Shown: piece after piece, positions 38,601 to 50,881 of the stretch
Layout: every line of letters starts with the position of its first letter
Numbering within the stretch: position 1 is the first letter of the stretch
Source: Turbatrix aceti
Lineage: Eukaryota > Nematoda > Chromadorea > Rhabditida > Panagrolaimidae
Length of the DNA stretch: 64,000 nucleotides
Direction of reading: 5' to 3'
Assembly (NCBI GenBank): GCA_963969345.1
Contig: OZ017769.1
Location: forward strand, 5,955,725-6,019,724
The notes under the pieces: generated by a model
Database searches by the model: none
Told to the model about the DNA's origin: nothing
Seen by the model: only the letters and a program-made list of their open reading frames with translations
Position numbers and translations under genes: made by a program

Positions 38601-41591
38601 AACTGCGAGTTGGCCGTACTTGGCTCCGAAGTGCAGCGCCGTCTGGTTGTCGAGAGTGATGGCTTCCAGCGACGCGCCATGATCTTGGACGAGCACGTTG
38701 ACGACTTTTACGTGTCCGTACTGCGCTGCGAGGTGCAGAGGAGCCTCGCCGTTCTTGGCCTTGCTGTTGACGAAGGCCTTGTACTGCAGGAGCGTCTGCG
38801 TCAGCTGAACATGTCCGTTGGCAGCGGCGAGGTGCAGCGCAGTTCTGCCGTTCTCGTCGAAGACGTCGATACGCGCATGGTGCTCGAGGAGGATCTTGGC
38901 GATGCCGGCATGCCCGTTGGCACAGGCCTCGAGCAGGGGGGACCAGCCGTTTTTTGATTGCTTGTTCTGCACGATCTGCACCATGCCCGCGCCGATTTTT
39001 CTTACGACCGCCAGGAGCACCGCTTCGTTGCCCGATCTCGCGGCCAGGTGCATCGCGGTTTCGTTGTTCTAAAACCCTCATAGAAATGACTGATTGAATG
39101 CAAAGGGGACTCACAGCTTCGGTTTGAATCTCGCTCATCCCGCCGTAGTCTATGAGCGTACTGATGAGTTTCGCGTCGTCGCCGTTGCGCTTGGCGGCCT
39201 TCGAAGGCACGACCTGGGCTGCGTAGTGTACCGCAGTGAGCCCTTCCACGGTGCGGCTGTTGACGTACGTTTTTACGGCATCGGGAGGCAGCGTCTGGCT
39301 TAGATGGCGCAGGATGAGGTTGACAGCCTCGCAGGAGCAGTTCTGCGCGGCCACGTGCAGGGCTGTCTGACCGTTGGAAGACTTGACAATTGGGTCTGCG
39401 CCTTCGTTGAGCAGCAGCGTGATCATATTTGTGTTTCCCGAACGAGCTGCGATGTGCAGCGGTGTCTGGCCATCGGTCTGAGTCACGTTGGGCTGGGCGC
39501 CGGATTTGAGAAGCATCTGGGCGCAATCCGTGTCTTCCTCAGGCAGAGCGGCTGCAACGTGGAGCGCAGTCTCACCGATTAGGCCTCCGTGCACGTGGAC
39601 ATCCGCTCCGTAGCCCAGAAGCACCTCGACAACCGAGGCTTTTCCAGATTGCACTGCGACGTGCAGCGCGGTGTAGTTGTCTTTGGTCTTGATGTCAACG
39701 TTGGTGCCTCGCGCGATGAGCATCCGCACGACGTCGGTAAATCCGGCAGCTGCGGCAGCGTGGAGCGCCAGGGCACCGCGCTTGTTGGGCATGTAGAGCG
39801 GGACGCCCCTCTTGAGAAAGGCCAGGGCCGTGGATGCGTGCCCGCTGTTTGCAGCGACGTGCAGGAGCGTACTGCCATCGCGCGTGCGGGCTCGAATCGA
39901 CGAGCCAAACTTGTCGATGAGGGTCTCGACGATTGTCGTAAACCCGCGTTCCGCCGCCACGTGCAGGGGTGTTTTGTCGTCCTGCAACGAAAACTACAGT
40001 CGTCGGAAAATACAGTCCACCTACCTTGTCAATGATATTAGCGTCGGCTCTCAGCTTGTACAGCTGCAACAGCATCTGCGTGTTTCCCAGCTTCGCCACT
40101 TCGTGCAACGGCGTCCGACCCGCTTCGTTCTGCGCGTTAACGTCAGAATCCGCACCCGCGTCGACGACAATCTTGAGCATATCTGGCAGATTTGATTTTG
40201 CCGCCAGGTGAATCGGCTTGTTGCCTTCAAAGTTGGCGACGTGTATCTGCGCGTCTTTGTCGATGGTGAGCAGGCTTCTGACGGTAAACGTGCATCCTCC
40301 TGCGACCGCGTAGTGCAGCGGCAGGTAACCCTTGCGATCGGTGGCTAGTCGGGATTCTGGGTGCTGTCGGAGCAGCATCTGAACGACATTTGTGCCTACA
40401 TGGCTGTTGCGCTGTGCTGCGAAGTGAATTGCTTGCTTTCCGTCTGGCTGAAACGTAATAGGATGTGCTATGGCTGATTGCATGTTGCAACTCACTCCTG
40501 CTGGTTTTGTAGGGTCGATCTTGCGCTCAAGCACCTTTCTGAGCATTTCCTCCGTCGCGTACTTGGCTGCCAGGTGCGCGGCGTTCATGCGATTCTGAAA
40601 TAGACAACGCATCCGATAAATTTTTCGACATCACTTAGGAAACGATACCGAAGTGATATCGAAGAGCTGACCACCCATAGCGATGAGCTTGTCGAGGATG
40701 CGTGTTCTCGACTTTTTAACAGCGATAAGAACAGGCGTCATGCCCCGGGAATCTGTCAGCGTGAAGTCGAGCTTTTCTCCTCGATCGAGCAAATCCTCGA
40801 TTTCCACCCATTTGCTTTGCTTCGCGTAGAGAAGCAGTCGCGCGGAAGGGTCGATACGGGCCAATGACTCCAGACGGGCGATGTCTGCGATGTCATCGTC
40901 CTCGCTGTCTCCCTCGTCATCTTTTTTCACAGGAGCTGCGTTTTCGTCTCCAATGGTGATCACGGTGGCCTCAGGCGCAGAGTCATCGCTCATCGGGCCT
41001 TTAGGACTGTCGACCGCAATGGTCGTAGCGAGGCTTTCCCGGGTCGAAATCCGTTGCAGTGCTGCGCCGAGGATGCCACTGCCATAGGTGAAAGAATCCA
41101 CGCTGCCGGTCGAATGCCGGCGTTTGGCTTTTGGGTCTTCTTCTTTGACCGATGATGGACGGCTGAAAAATGGAACGAACGAAATTATAAATTAATTGCT
41201 GAAAAAAATTTTTTATGAAGCGCGCTCGAATCCCTTACCTGGCAGGCGTTTTCTTGCGACGCTTGAGCAATCTTCCGAGAATGCCCCGACGGGATTCATC
41301 TTCTTCAGAGTCGGGAACCCTCGACATTGGCGGCGGGAAAGTAGTCGAGTGCTTGTGTTCTCTGAGGGCAGCGCTGAGGATACCGCAGCGGTGTCTGAAT
41401 GCGAGTTCTTCGGGGCTGTACTCGCGGGGCGGAAGGGGTTGTAAATCGCCGAGTCCTCCGGGCAGACTGAAGACCTGCGGCGACGGGGCCTGTAGCGGCG
41501 GCGGCGGAGGCATGGCGTCGGGCGGCGTCTCATAGCGCAAAGCGGCCGCCAGGATGCCGCGGCGCTTTGTCGGCGGCGACGGATCGGACAT
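35602..41591 (-). CDS. trp-4: TRPN (NOMPC/TRP-4) mechanosensitive channel
   Basis: Cation channel opened by force through a long ankyrin-repeat spring tethered to microtubules; used in ciliated mechanosensory and proprioceptive neurons. Eleven exons: 41591-41239, 41162-40649, 40594-40496, 40447-40025, 39981-39115, 39068-38235, 38185-38090, 38040-37795, 37749-35961, 35907-35788, 35729-35602; 1,822 residues, between fly NOMPC and C. elegans TRP-4. The N-terminal ~155 residues are Pro/Arg-rich with four GILxAAL-like motifs. A continuous run of ankyrin repeats (GxTPLHxAA) follows, close to the 29 expected, although I did not count them exactly. Then come six TMs, the pore segment FFSLFGLVEPDSMP, the S6 LINLLIAMM and the TRP helix SDKEWKFGRAMLIRQM. 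Most exon joins in the ankyrin region are phase 0. Confidence 0.96.
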
Positions 41592-43018
41592 GACTACCAG
41601 TGCAGAATCGCCATGAACGGCGGCAGTTAAGAGCTTGGAAAAGCCAGAAAAAAAAAAGAAAAGTGAATACCAACAAAATCTCACTACTTCGTAACAGGAG
41701 ACACACCGTTCTGAGTTTACCGAGCCTGGAAAGAGAAAAGTCTGCAATTGTTAATTCAGGCGGTCTTTAAAAAACGTGAAAACGGTGAGGAATCTCGATG
41801 CGAAACAATTTGTGCCTCTCAAAAGTGCGTAAAACTTGTTCCTAATTGTTTGGACTGACGTGAAAACAAAACAAGAACATCAGGTGCGGATTCCGGAGTT
41901 TTAATTTTTTGCAAAAGTCGGCTGAGTCATCGCCCTCAGCCTTTATTTGGTCATAGAAATCGAAATCAGTCACAAACATGGCACACGATTTACACGTGAC
42001 AGTTTTAGGACTGCAGCCGTCACGGTAATCTCAAAAAATGTAATAAGAGGCAATTATGTCCCCGTCGCTCTCCTGCTTTCAAGAGGGCGAAGGGCGAGGG
42101 CGCGCTTTCAAGAGACAACCGGCTGGGTGGGGCACCTGCATCCAGGGGCATACAAGGCACCCGAATGTCGAAAAACTTTTGAAATGTAGTGGGGGATAAG
42201 TTTCACAACCTTTCCAATTCGAAGATTGTTGCGGCATGCCGCAGCACAAAATGCAAAGAGACGCGGGAGAAACGTATTGCAGCCCGAGCCCGAGCCTGGA
42301 CGCCGCCGGACAGCCGGGTCTTCGGGAGAACACTCCACACACCTCCGGAAATCATTGGGGTGACGGACGGAAGCGTTGCTCACCCGCGTCGGGTGCCGTC
42401 GCCTGAGGTCCGAGCGAACACAGCCACCCATTACGGCGTTGTCCACTTGGCCGTGCGCTGACTTCCGGTCGAGGAGCAATTTCGCATACGCCAGGTCCCC
42501 TCGATAAGGTCTTTTTTTACCCTCGCAGAGTGACCGTCACCTTTTGCCTTTGTTGTTGTCCTTCGCCGCGTGCGAACCGAGATTCACAGCACGCTTGGCT
42601 CGCTGCTTTGGCATTTCTGTTGTCTTAGAGTACAGAAAAACAGATCCCAGACAGGGTCATCCGGGGCCAAAAAAAACTTCCTGCAGCATGCATTCGGAAA
42701 AACAAGCTTTGTCATTTTTATTTGTTTTTGGATAACTTTTACGTGTATGTATGTATAAAGTTCTAAGCATTTGCAGTTAGTTTCTTTCGCTAGACTGCCT
42801 TTTGAGCGACAATCGATGGAAAAAAGACGGTCATGATGAGGTCGGCCAGAAAAACATGTGTAAAGCACGGTGTGGTCAGGAGCGAGCGCATGCACCACAG
42901 AATGGCAGGGGGGGAATAAAACTCTTACAAACCGAACGAACAGCACTAGGCGATTGATTGATTTACCCGGAAAGGAGAAAGGAGTCGCGGCGATCAGTAC
43001 CCGCATTTCGCATTTTTT
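41592..43018. other. Intergenic region, TRPN 5' / Dispatched 3'
   Basis: 1.4 kb. Between about 42060 and 42460 it is GC-rich with short antisense frames but no recognisable domain. It likely contains TRPN promoter elements near 41600-41900. Confidence 0.5.
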
Positions 43019-46000
43019 TCAAAAGTGGCCTCGGATGACGTGCATCTGGACGGCCTGGTGCTGCTGCTGTTGCTCGAAAGCGAGCTGCTCGATTCGGTCG
43101 CACTCGGGACAGGAATCGTTCTCACCTGGCTCGGATAGGCACAGGTAGAGCACCGGCAGGAAGAAGAATGTCGCGAAGAGCCAGGAAATGACGGTGGACA
43201 CGACGAGGAACGTCGCGACCCGGTGGAAGGCGTGCGTCGCCGACATGAGCAGGAGCGCGCCTGCCAGCACCGACGAACAGGACGCCATTGAAACAGGAAC
43301 GATAGCCCGCCGGATGGAGGCTGCGATTCGATGATACCGGCAGCCCAGGGAAGGCACCGCGGCTCCGTAGTGCAGAGTGTAATCAAATGAGAGCGAGACG
43401 ACGAGTACAAGAATTACAGCCTCGAGAACGCCGATCTCCCATCCGAGAGCGACGACCGCTCCGACGGTGCACGTTACGATAGCCGCTATCGTGATCAGCG
43501 CCAGCAGAGCCCGCCAACGCAAAAGCGCGGCTGCGAATGCGAAGACGACGACAAATGAAATGGCAAAGCTGTAGACGCAGTCCGAGATGATGGAGCGCTG
43601 CAGATCGTACCAAGTGGACATTAGGGTCCACTCGGTGGTGTAGAACATTGCCGGAGTGAATGCCGAGACCAGGTGAGTGTCATACTGTCGGATGGAGTCT
43701 GACAGGTTGGCGAACTTGTGGCTGTACCTGAAAACGCCATCCGTCGAATTGTGTGCTTTTGAAATGGAGAAATCGAACCTGAGTTTCGTTGGAAGAAGCG
43801 CCGTGTAACCAACAAGATCGAACGAAACGTTATGATAAATAGGTGTATCGTTGTAGCCGGTGACCAACTGCGAAGTGGACACGCGCAGGCAATAATCGAG
43901 AAACTCGTCACCATAAAAAGGCGAAGACACGTTGCAGCACACCGCGCTGTCAGACGTGCACGTCGTCCTCACCGACCAGTCTAGGAAGCGTTCCGGCCAA
44001 AACTTCGCACCCTTGGTCAGGGCGAACTCTGTCGTACGGAAACTCTGCAGGTCCCTGGCAAGCTGTCTGACGTCGTCCACAGTTTTTAGGGCAAAAGCCC
44101 GGTTCTGTGTAACATTGGAGATAGCGAGAGGGTTGAAATGTGAAGTCGCGTACGCCTTGTCGAAGCCATAGATCAGACGGACGGTGAGTGGCAGCGCGAT
44201 CTTCCGTGCTACGAATTCGAAAAGCTGCTCAGCGTTGTTGTCGTACCACTCGTGGGGGTTGCTGTTGACGAAGAGCTGCAGAGGGTTGTACTGCGGCAGA
44301 TGCAAGTTTGTGGCGACCATAAAAGCGCCGCCCGCCGTCAACGTGACCAGCGAGAAGAGCCACACAAAGCGACCGTCGATCAAGACGCCCGGAAGCGTGT
44401 CCAGCATAAATCTTCGCAGAACGCGTCTCACGCGGTTTACCGGCTTCGTGAGACACGCGGAAACCTTTGCGTAGGTCCCGGAGCAGTGATCGTCGTAAAA
44501 AGTTTGAATGTAGGTGTGCTGGAAGACGAGGAAGGCAGGCAGGAAGGTGACGAGCAGCAGGTAGTTAAAAACGAGTGTGAACCCGGCGAAGAGCCCGAAG
44601 AGACGAAAGGCGATGACCGAGGACGCGATGTTTAGCGCGAATGGAACAACGGTTGAAAACTGGGCCAGGAACATGGTGGTGACGGTGTGGTGCAGCGCTT
44701 CTGCGAAGGCTTCTTCGTCGAGAACCTGGTGACGGGACGGAAACGCGTGGAGCAGCACGAATGCACCATCTGACCCGATTGACAGTAACAACACAAAAGC
44801 GACCAAATTGAGCAGCGGAAAATCGGGCGTGAAAAAACGGTAGACAGCCGCCGAGACCAAAACCGACGCTCCGAGGTCGACGAACACCGCGAGTGTGAAT
44901 CCCAGGCTCAGCGAGTAGACAAAAACGAGCACAAAAACAAGTGCAGCAGCCGCGATGGCGAGTTCGCTGTCTCGGAGGGCGGAATCGAATAGGATGTCTC
45001 GTTTGATGTCAAATAGGAAGCCTTTCAACCGGAAGTTGGTCGTTGACTCGCCCCAGGAGATCAGCTTGTCCTGCAGGGCGACGAACGACTGTAGAGGAAC
45101 GTCTATGCCCTAAAAGCCGCATTTACGCCTGTCAATCTGCCTAGAAACCCCCAAAGCTTACCTGAAACCGATAAGACGAGTACGAATAAACCGGCAGAAA
45201 TCCATTGATGTACACCCGCTCAGCGCTGGCCTTCATCGTCATGATATCGATCGGCAGAATCCGATAAAACAGGTCGAACCACATCTGACTGCTACAGTTG
45301 CCGGGAATCAACTCGCACGCATCACAGTTGCGGCGCTCGTCGTGGATAGGATCTCGAGAGGCCAGACAGTCTTTGCCGCAGTCGATGATCGGGCGTCGAT
45401 AGCGAAAACAGTACTCGGTCATGATGCGGAATGCTTTGAGATCGGCGGGCGTCAGCATGGTGCAGTTGTCCCTCGCGGCCGGCGACAGACAGCCCGCAAA
45501 ATTTGAAATGTGAAAAATAGCGCGATACGGCGAGAATGAGGCGAACGGCGCCAGCGTGTCGTGGAGAAAGGCGTCGAGGCGACAGAGCTCTTCCTGGGTC
45601 TCGATGTCGAATATTTTGTCGTAGGAATCGAGCTCAAGGACGAACTGGGCCATGTAGTCCACTGAAAATTGCAGCACCGTCAGCTCGTTTCGTTTCAAAG
45701 CAAAAAACTCACTCTGGAGCAGCTCGATTTCGTAGCACGCGACGGAGGTGAGTGAACCGATGACGTCGTCCTCCAGCGAGCGAGCAGTCCGATTTCTCTC
45801 CTCGTCAGTGCCTTCCAAAATTTTACGCAACGGTTCAATGACCTGCAATTCCTCGAGCGACGGGGGCGGTTGTTCGACGAGAACTCTGCTTCCATGGAGC
45901 AAATACGGCTGCAACTGGCTCCACGTGAGCCGGGGCCCTGAATACGCGGTGCCGCGGGTGTCAAAGCCCTTCTCCGGGTTGTCATCGAGCCGAAGAGGGT

Positions 46001-46325
46001 ATAAATGCAGAATGCAGAGCGGCAGGCCGGCAAAGAGCAGCAGACTGGCCAGGAGGATCGTGGACGGATAATTGAACACGAGATTTGAGTACCATCGGAA
46101 AAGACTCTTCCTTTTTGATGGCACCTTGGTCGCTGCAGGGACCGTTGTTGCGTCGTTGCGGAAGTAGCGTTGATCCTGGCCGGTGTCTAGGGTGCTGCCG
46201 CCGTCGACTATCCTCACCTGGTGGTAATCCTCATAACCGTAGGATGTTGACGGGTACACGTAGGGCTGCGCGTAGACGCTGTCTGCCGGCGACATGGCCG
46301 GATGAGGCCAGATGTGCCTTCGCAT
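43019..46325 (-). CDS. Dispatched-like RND membrane transporter (CHE-14/PTD-2 type)
   Basis: Twelve-TM RND-family protein; Dispatched exports lipid-modified Hedgehog, and nematode relatives act in apical secretion and cuticle. Two exons: 46325-45162 and 45109-43019; 1,084 residues. A cytosolic N-terminus (~85 residues) leads to TM1 (STILLASLLLFAGLPL). Just after it GFDTRGTAYSGPRLTW matches the Dispatched signature (GFEPRGT...RLVTW). A large Cys-rich extracellular domain follows, then the sterol-sensing-like TM2-6 block and a second extracellular loop, then TM7-12. TM4 has SIGSDGAFV where Dispatched usually has two acidic residues; TM10 keeps SFDYTLHYGA. The C-terminus is Gln/His-rich. Alternative: another patched-related protein, but the GFxxRGT motif argues for Dispatched. 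Confidence 0.88.
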
Positions 46326-47415
46326 CCCTCAAAAAACGCGGTAAGCCTGCGTGTTCCATAAAAAAACATTTGAACGACCAAAACACGAGGATAAAGACAA
46401 AAAACTCTATCAAACCCCATAGCAAAGACTGCGGCATCCCAAAAATTGTAAATAAATTAATCATCGGTTACAAAATCGTAGAGACGGCCTTTCCAGCGAC
46501 CGCAGTCACTGACTCGACACGGGTTTCGGTTTCCACAAACTTGTCTCTCCTGCAGCCACCACGGTCGATTGTGTGGCAGTCAGCGGGTGCGCGGAGGGAG
46601 ATTCACGCCTCGTTGGTCGAGGACACGACTGTGGAATGGGAATACATAAAAATCCTTTTAAAACGGTATTTACACGGAAGGAGGCAAAAAAATCAGAAAG
46701 GGGAAAAAGGAAGAAGATGGATTCTCGCCTGTGTAATGGTGGCGATGAGTTCCGTTCCGTGAGCACACTGTCGAAATTGGTCAGTCAGCCAGCCTCTTCT
46801 TTGCGCCGCCGACGTAGCATGAAATGCGCAGAGGTAGATGAGACACGCGGATCACGCACCACCCGCGGCGGCCAGTGGCTAGCTCGCTCTGCGTCAAATG
46901 TGCGCGTTGTTGCGCGTCTGTGAGTGACCAGCGATCCAGGACTACTACTGCGTTGCGCCGTGTGCACATACGCGGTTACGCGACAGTCCCTGCATGCCTG
47001 GGGGATAAATTTGGGTCATCCCGTTCGGCGCGCAGAGCAGAGCAGACCACGTTCGCCGGGTGTCATGCATCCAGCCATCCAGCGTCGTCGTCGTCTTCGC
47101 GGTTGTCTGTCCTGTCCTTGGCGGTTGGTCATTCACGGGCTATTGAACTGCGTTTCCTTCGTCGTCAACGGCTTTCTCCCCCCCCCCTCTCTTGGGTGAT
47201 CGACACTTCATCACAATGCTTTATGCAATAATAACAATAACAAAACTCTCTCCAGGAAGATAAATGGCATGGCGAGATGACGACTTGGATTCTTGACCCG
47301 TAATGCTTTGTCGTGATTGAATACTAACTACCGTGTCGGTTGGAGTCGTGGCAAGACAATAGAACACCTCAAGAGGTCCTGAGAAGAAAAAAACAAGGCA
47401 TCACCCGTGATCTGC
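46326..47415. other. Intergenic region, Dispatched 5' / DUF273 3'
   Basis: 1.1 kb, GC-rich in 46740-47120 with frames in several registers but no domain. Expected to hold the Dispatched promoter. No RNA gene recognised. Confidence 0.5.
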
Positions 47416-49337
47416 TCATTTTTTGTAGATAAACGTCGACAATTTTCGCATGTAGTCAAACATGGTGCCAAAGTTTTTGGCAGAGTTCTTATGCAGGGTG
47501 GCCTCGATAGATTTGTCGGTTCCCATGTAGGATCGCTTGTAGATCCACAGCTTGTAGACGGGCCGATCGGGAGCGCATGTGTGAGCCACGTTATGAAACA
47601 CCTGGGCCACCTCTTCGGCGGTCGAGTAAACGAAGGGACTGGACCACTTGCCAAAGTCGTTTCGATTGAGAAGCTCCTCTTTCCAGCCATGGAAGAAGAA
47701 ATCTCGGGGACCCCAGACGGAATCGGTGAGCCAGCCGTCTCGGCACCAAGCGCGGGGAGACAGCTTGGGTCTTACCAGGATCCGGTCACCGTAGACGTCG
47801 CGCTGACCGAGGATGAGTCTGACGCATGCCACGTACAGCCAGACGCCGTCCCAGTCTCTGCAATCATTTTTTTGTAGAAAATTTGTTTGTTTAATTGTTT
47901 TAAAACAATTTCTAGCCGATTAACAAAATTTTTCTTTGTATTCTATCAAGGCTAGTTTGACTGTTGTCGGGCGCTCGTTTCAACCATTGTTGCCAAAACA
48001 CAAACACAATGGGTTTTAATGCGAAAAAAAGCAAGCAGGACCGGATTGCATTTTTCTCCGCAACCGTCAAAAAGTCGCTATGATCCAGAGTGCACCTAAA
48101 TCGCATCTGACGCAGACAGGGCAGACGTGCGATGGTTTCGGTTTTTATCTATCGTCAACGCATTTTATGAGAAAAGATGCTACTTGGATTTTTAATTGCC
48201 CGCGATCGAATTCCATTCCTATCCGCCGGAAATTGCATCCGCAAATGACGATCAACGACTCGTTGACAGAAATTGCCTCCCCTGACGAAACTTTCTCTGT
48301 CAAAAAAAAAAACTGCGCCGGTGAAAGTTTGAAAGTTGGGCAACTCACTTTGACGCCTTCCAGACATCGTTGCAAACCGGTTCAATCGATGAGCAGTTGT
48401 TGCAGAACTCGTCAAGAAAAAGAGTCTGTAAAAAAAGAGACAGGTATGTATAATAGTTTTTTCTGTGTGCTAACGTCACTCGTGACTAAGTAAGCAAAGA
48501 GGACTCACGTGAATTGCTGCGTTGTCGGTGCCGTGGAAGGATTTAGGAACTTTGGAATCGTAGGATGCCCATTTCATGAGAAACTGCCGGGAGTAGTCTG
48601 TGTTTCTGAAGAACAAGATGGCCATAGAAACTTTCTAGAAAGAGGAAAAACCCACTTGGCAATATAAGACCCGGCCATGATTTCGTAATTGAAGATCCGG
48701 CTGTAAAAAATGAGATCGTATCGGTGATCGACGTACTCCTCGAGGAGGTGGTTGGGGTTGATGACGCCCATGTCGCCGTCCAGGAAGAAGACGTACTCGA
48801 AGGCAGATAGCTGCTCTGTCATGATGTAGACCGCGACGCAGTGCCGACGGAACATGAACTGAAATCGAAAAAAAATCAAATATGTTTTTCATTTTAAAAA
48901 TTTAAAAATTCTGGGATCAAAAATGAAAAAAAAAACGAACATCGCGATGAGGACACAGTTTCTCCCATCTCGAAATATTTGCAGCCACGGCAATCTGCAG
49001 AAATTTGTACTCAAAGTGCCGGCAGTAGCATTCGAGGGTCTTCTGGGCCAGGGGATATTTGGCGAGGTCGGCGGTGTTGTTGCTGATGACTAAGACGGCT
49101 ATTGATCGTCCTGAAACATAACCGGTCGGATTTAAGGTCCCCGCGGCATTTAAAACCATTACGTGTCACTTCGGAGCGATTGGCCGTAATCGGAACGGTA
49201 ACAGCGCTGGAATCAAACGCGTATAGCAGATTGAAGTGCCCGACGTGGGAGAGCTCGTAGAAAAGAACCACGACGGCCAGCAGCAGGCAGAACCCCAGGA
49301 GTGCTAGGCGGTTGCGGTGCGCGAAGGCTCGCTTCAT
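47416..49337 (-). CDS. DUF273-family type II glycosyltransferase
   Basis: Nematode-expanded family (DUF273), predicted Golgi glycosyltransferase of GT-A fold; the acceptor is unknown. Six exons: 49337-49163, 49110-48941, 48858-48656, 48605-48509, 48425-48349, 47857-47416; 387 residues. A short basic cytosolic N-terminus precedes the signal-anchor [17 protein letters not shown]. The lumenal domain has [13 protein letters not shown], then [12 protein letters not shown] with the DGD metal and nucleotide-sugar motif, then [20 protein letters not shown] and [13 protein letters not shown], all family signatures. A cysteine-rich segment (CNNCSS..C) and the HGWKEEL stretch follow. The donor of exon 2 (GTTCGT) is weak, but the join restores the conserved D-FxFRRHC motif and frame. 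Divergent from the RING E3 gene. Confidence 0.87.
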
Positions 49338-50881
49338 CGTGCAGAAACGAGTCAACTGGGGTAATGCATTGATCGAAATCAAATCTCGGGACAAAGCAGC
49401 GTGCACACCTTCAGCAAACCCTGTGACAACAAATCATGCAGCCAGCGCCGTCCGTCTCTGAGAACGTCTTTGATGGGGTTTGTGTAGTCTTTTCTTTCAG
49501 GAACACAGGGACACAAGGAGTGCCCTTTGCTAGGCAGAGGAGCAGTGCTGTCGTTGTCCAGCGATGCATACGCTTATCATGTTCACGCCTGAGTCACAAG
49601 ATTTTTAATGGGTCTTGCTTTTGGGAATGTCAGCCAAAAGCAGAGATAAGAGATACTCACGCTCACGTACGAGACAAAAAACAAAATGAATCGGTAACAA
49701 CAAAGGCCCCAGCACGCCGAAATGCACAGGTGAAAAACAAATAAGTCAGTCCAAGTGGTTAAGTGACTCGCCGGAGCGATCGAGGACCAATTTGTGGCCA
49801 CCTCACTCACCCCGAGTTGACCTTGATACTCTTCTCCCTCCGGAATCCCGTCAGACAACAATGGATCCTTTTCTTCTTTGCGCAAAACAATCGATATTTA
49901 GTTGTCAGTCATCCTCGAAGGCTGACGATACGTACAAGGCTCCTGATCCCCGCTTTCTCCGAAGCACGCCCGTTCAACGTCCATTAAAAAATAACAACAT
50001 GAAAACAACTTTTTTTATTTGACAAACAACATGACACCGATAAATGTTAGTCTACAAAGCCGGGCTCGCGACGGACTTGACGGATGTTGCAACCTGTGAC
50101 CGTTGCCCGCTGTCCGTTGCCGTGTGCGCGTTAATTACACTCACATCAGTCCCGCGCTCGCTTTCACAAAAGCGGAAGTGACTCGACAATGACTCTGCTG
50201 AATTGAAAGCAAAAACACCTATGAGTCTCCTGGATTCTGAATAAGAATCACAGTCTGAATCATAGCCTGACTCAGCGTGCGCGAAGCGAGCACTGCATGC
50301 TTCCGTGACAAAACCTGGATAATGCTTTCGCTATGAGAGCCTTCAAATAGTTAATCCTTCATCCGTAGAACCTGCGGCATAGAATTTTCAGTTAGCTTAG
50401 TTAGGCATCTCTTTTAGCTCTCGCCGAAGGCGTTTGTTTTTTCTTCTTTGTTCCGTTCCGTTCCGTAAAATGAGAGGAACGATGTGAATGTCAGCCATGA
50501 TTGACGCGTGCTGCAGGAGACTTGTGATAATTTTTTTACAGTCATCAGGCGAGATGAAGTTTGGTCGACTGCATGCATGCTTTTCTCTGCCCCGCACTGA
50601 CCCAGAAATCGGTGTCACTCCCTTCTTCGCCTTTTTTCGCCGAGCCGGAGTTTTATCCCCCCCCCTTCCAAAAAAATGCGGCGCACTTTTTTGTGTTGAA
50701 TCGAAAAAGTGAAGTCATTTTTGTTTGTTGTGTGCACACGTTTTGCCCGGTAAAAGGGTTTTTGACGCCTTGTCGTCGTTGACCTGGCGAGCACCCGTTC
50801 TGTTCTCTCCAGTCCACGCGACGAAGGTTTTACTTACTTAGTAGTCGTTGCCAACAACTTCTGGTCACTTTAGAGGTCGAT
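49338..50881. other. Divergent intergenic region, DUF273 / RING E3
   Basis: 1.5 kb. One minus-strand stretch (49885 down to about 49815, translating near KDPLLSDGIPEGEEYQG and followed by GGTGAGTGAG) looks like an exon end but lacks an ATG and any partner exon; not annotated. Otherwise only low-complexity C and T runs near 50660. Confidence 0.5.

Noticed and set aside
36173..40211. Many plus-strand frames opposite TRPN
   Set aside because: Repeat-derived antisense frames of ankyrin-coding DNA; the minus-strand model explains the whole region.
49583..49885. Minus-strand exon-like stretch translating KDPLLSDGIPEGEEYQG before a strong donor
   Set aside because: No ATG and no compatible downstream exon; could be a 5' fragment of an unseen gene but not supportable.
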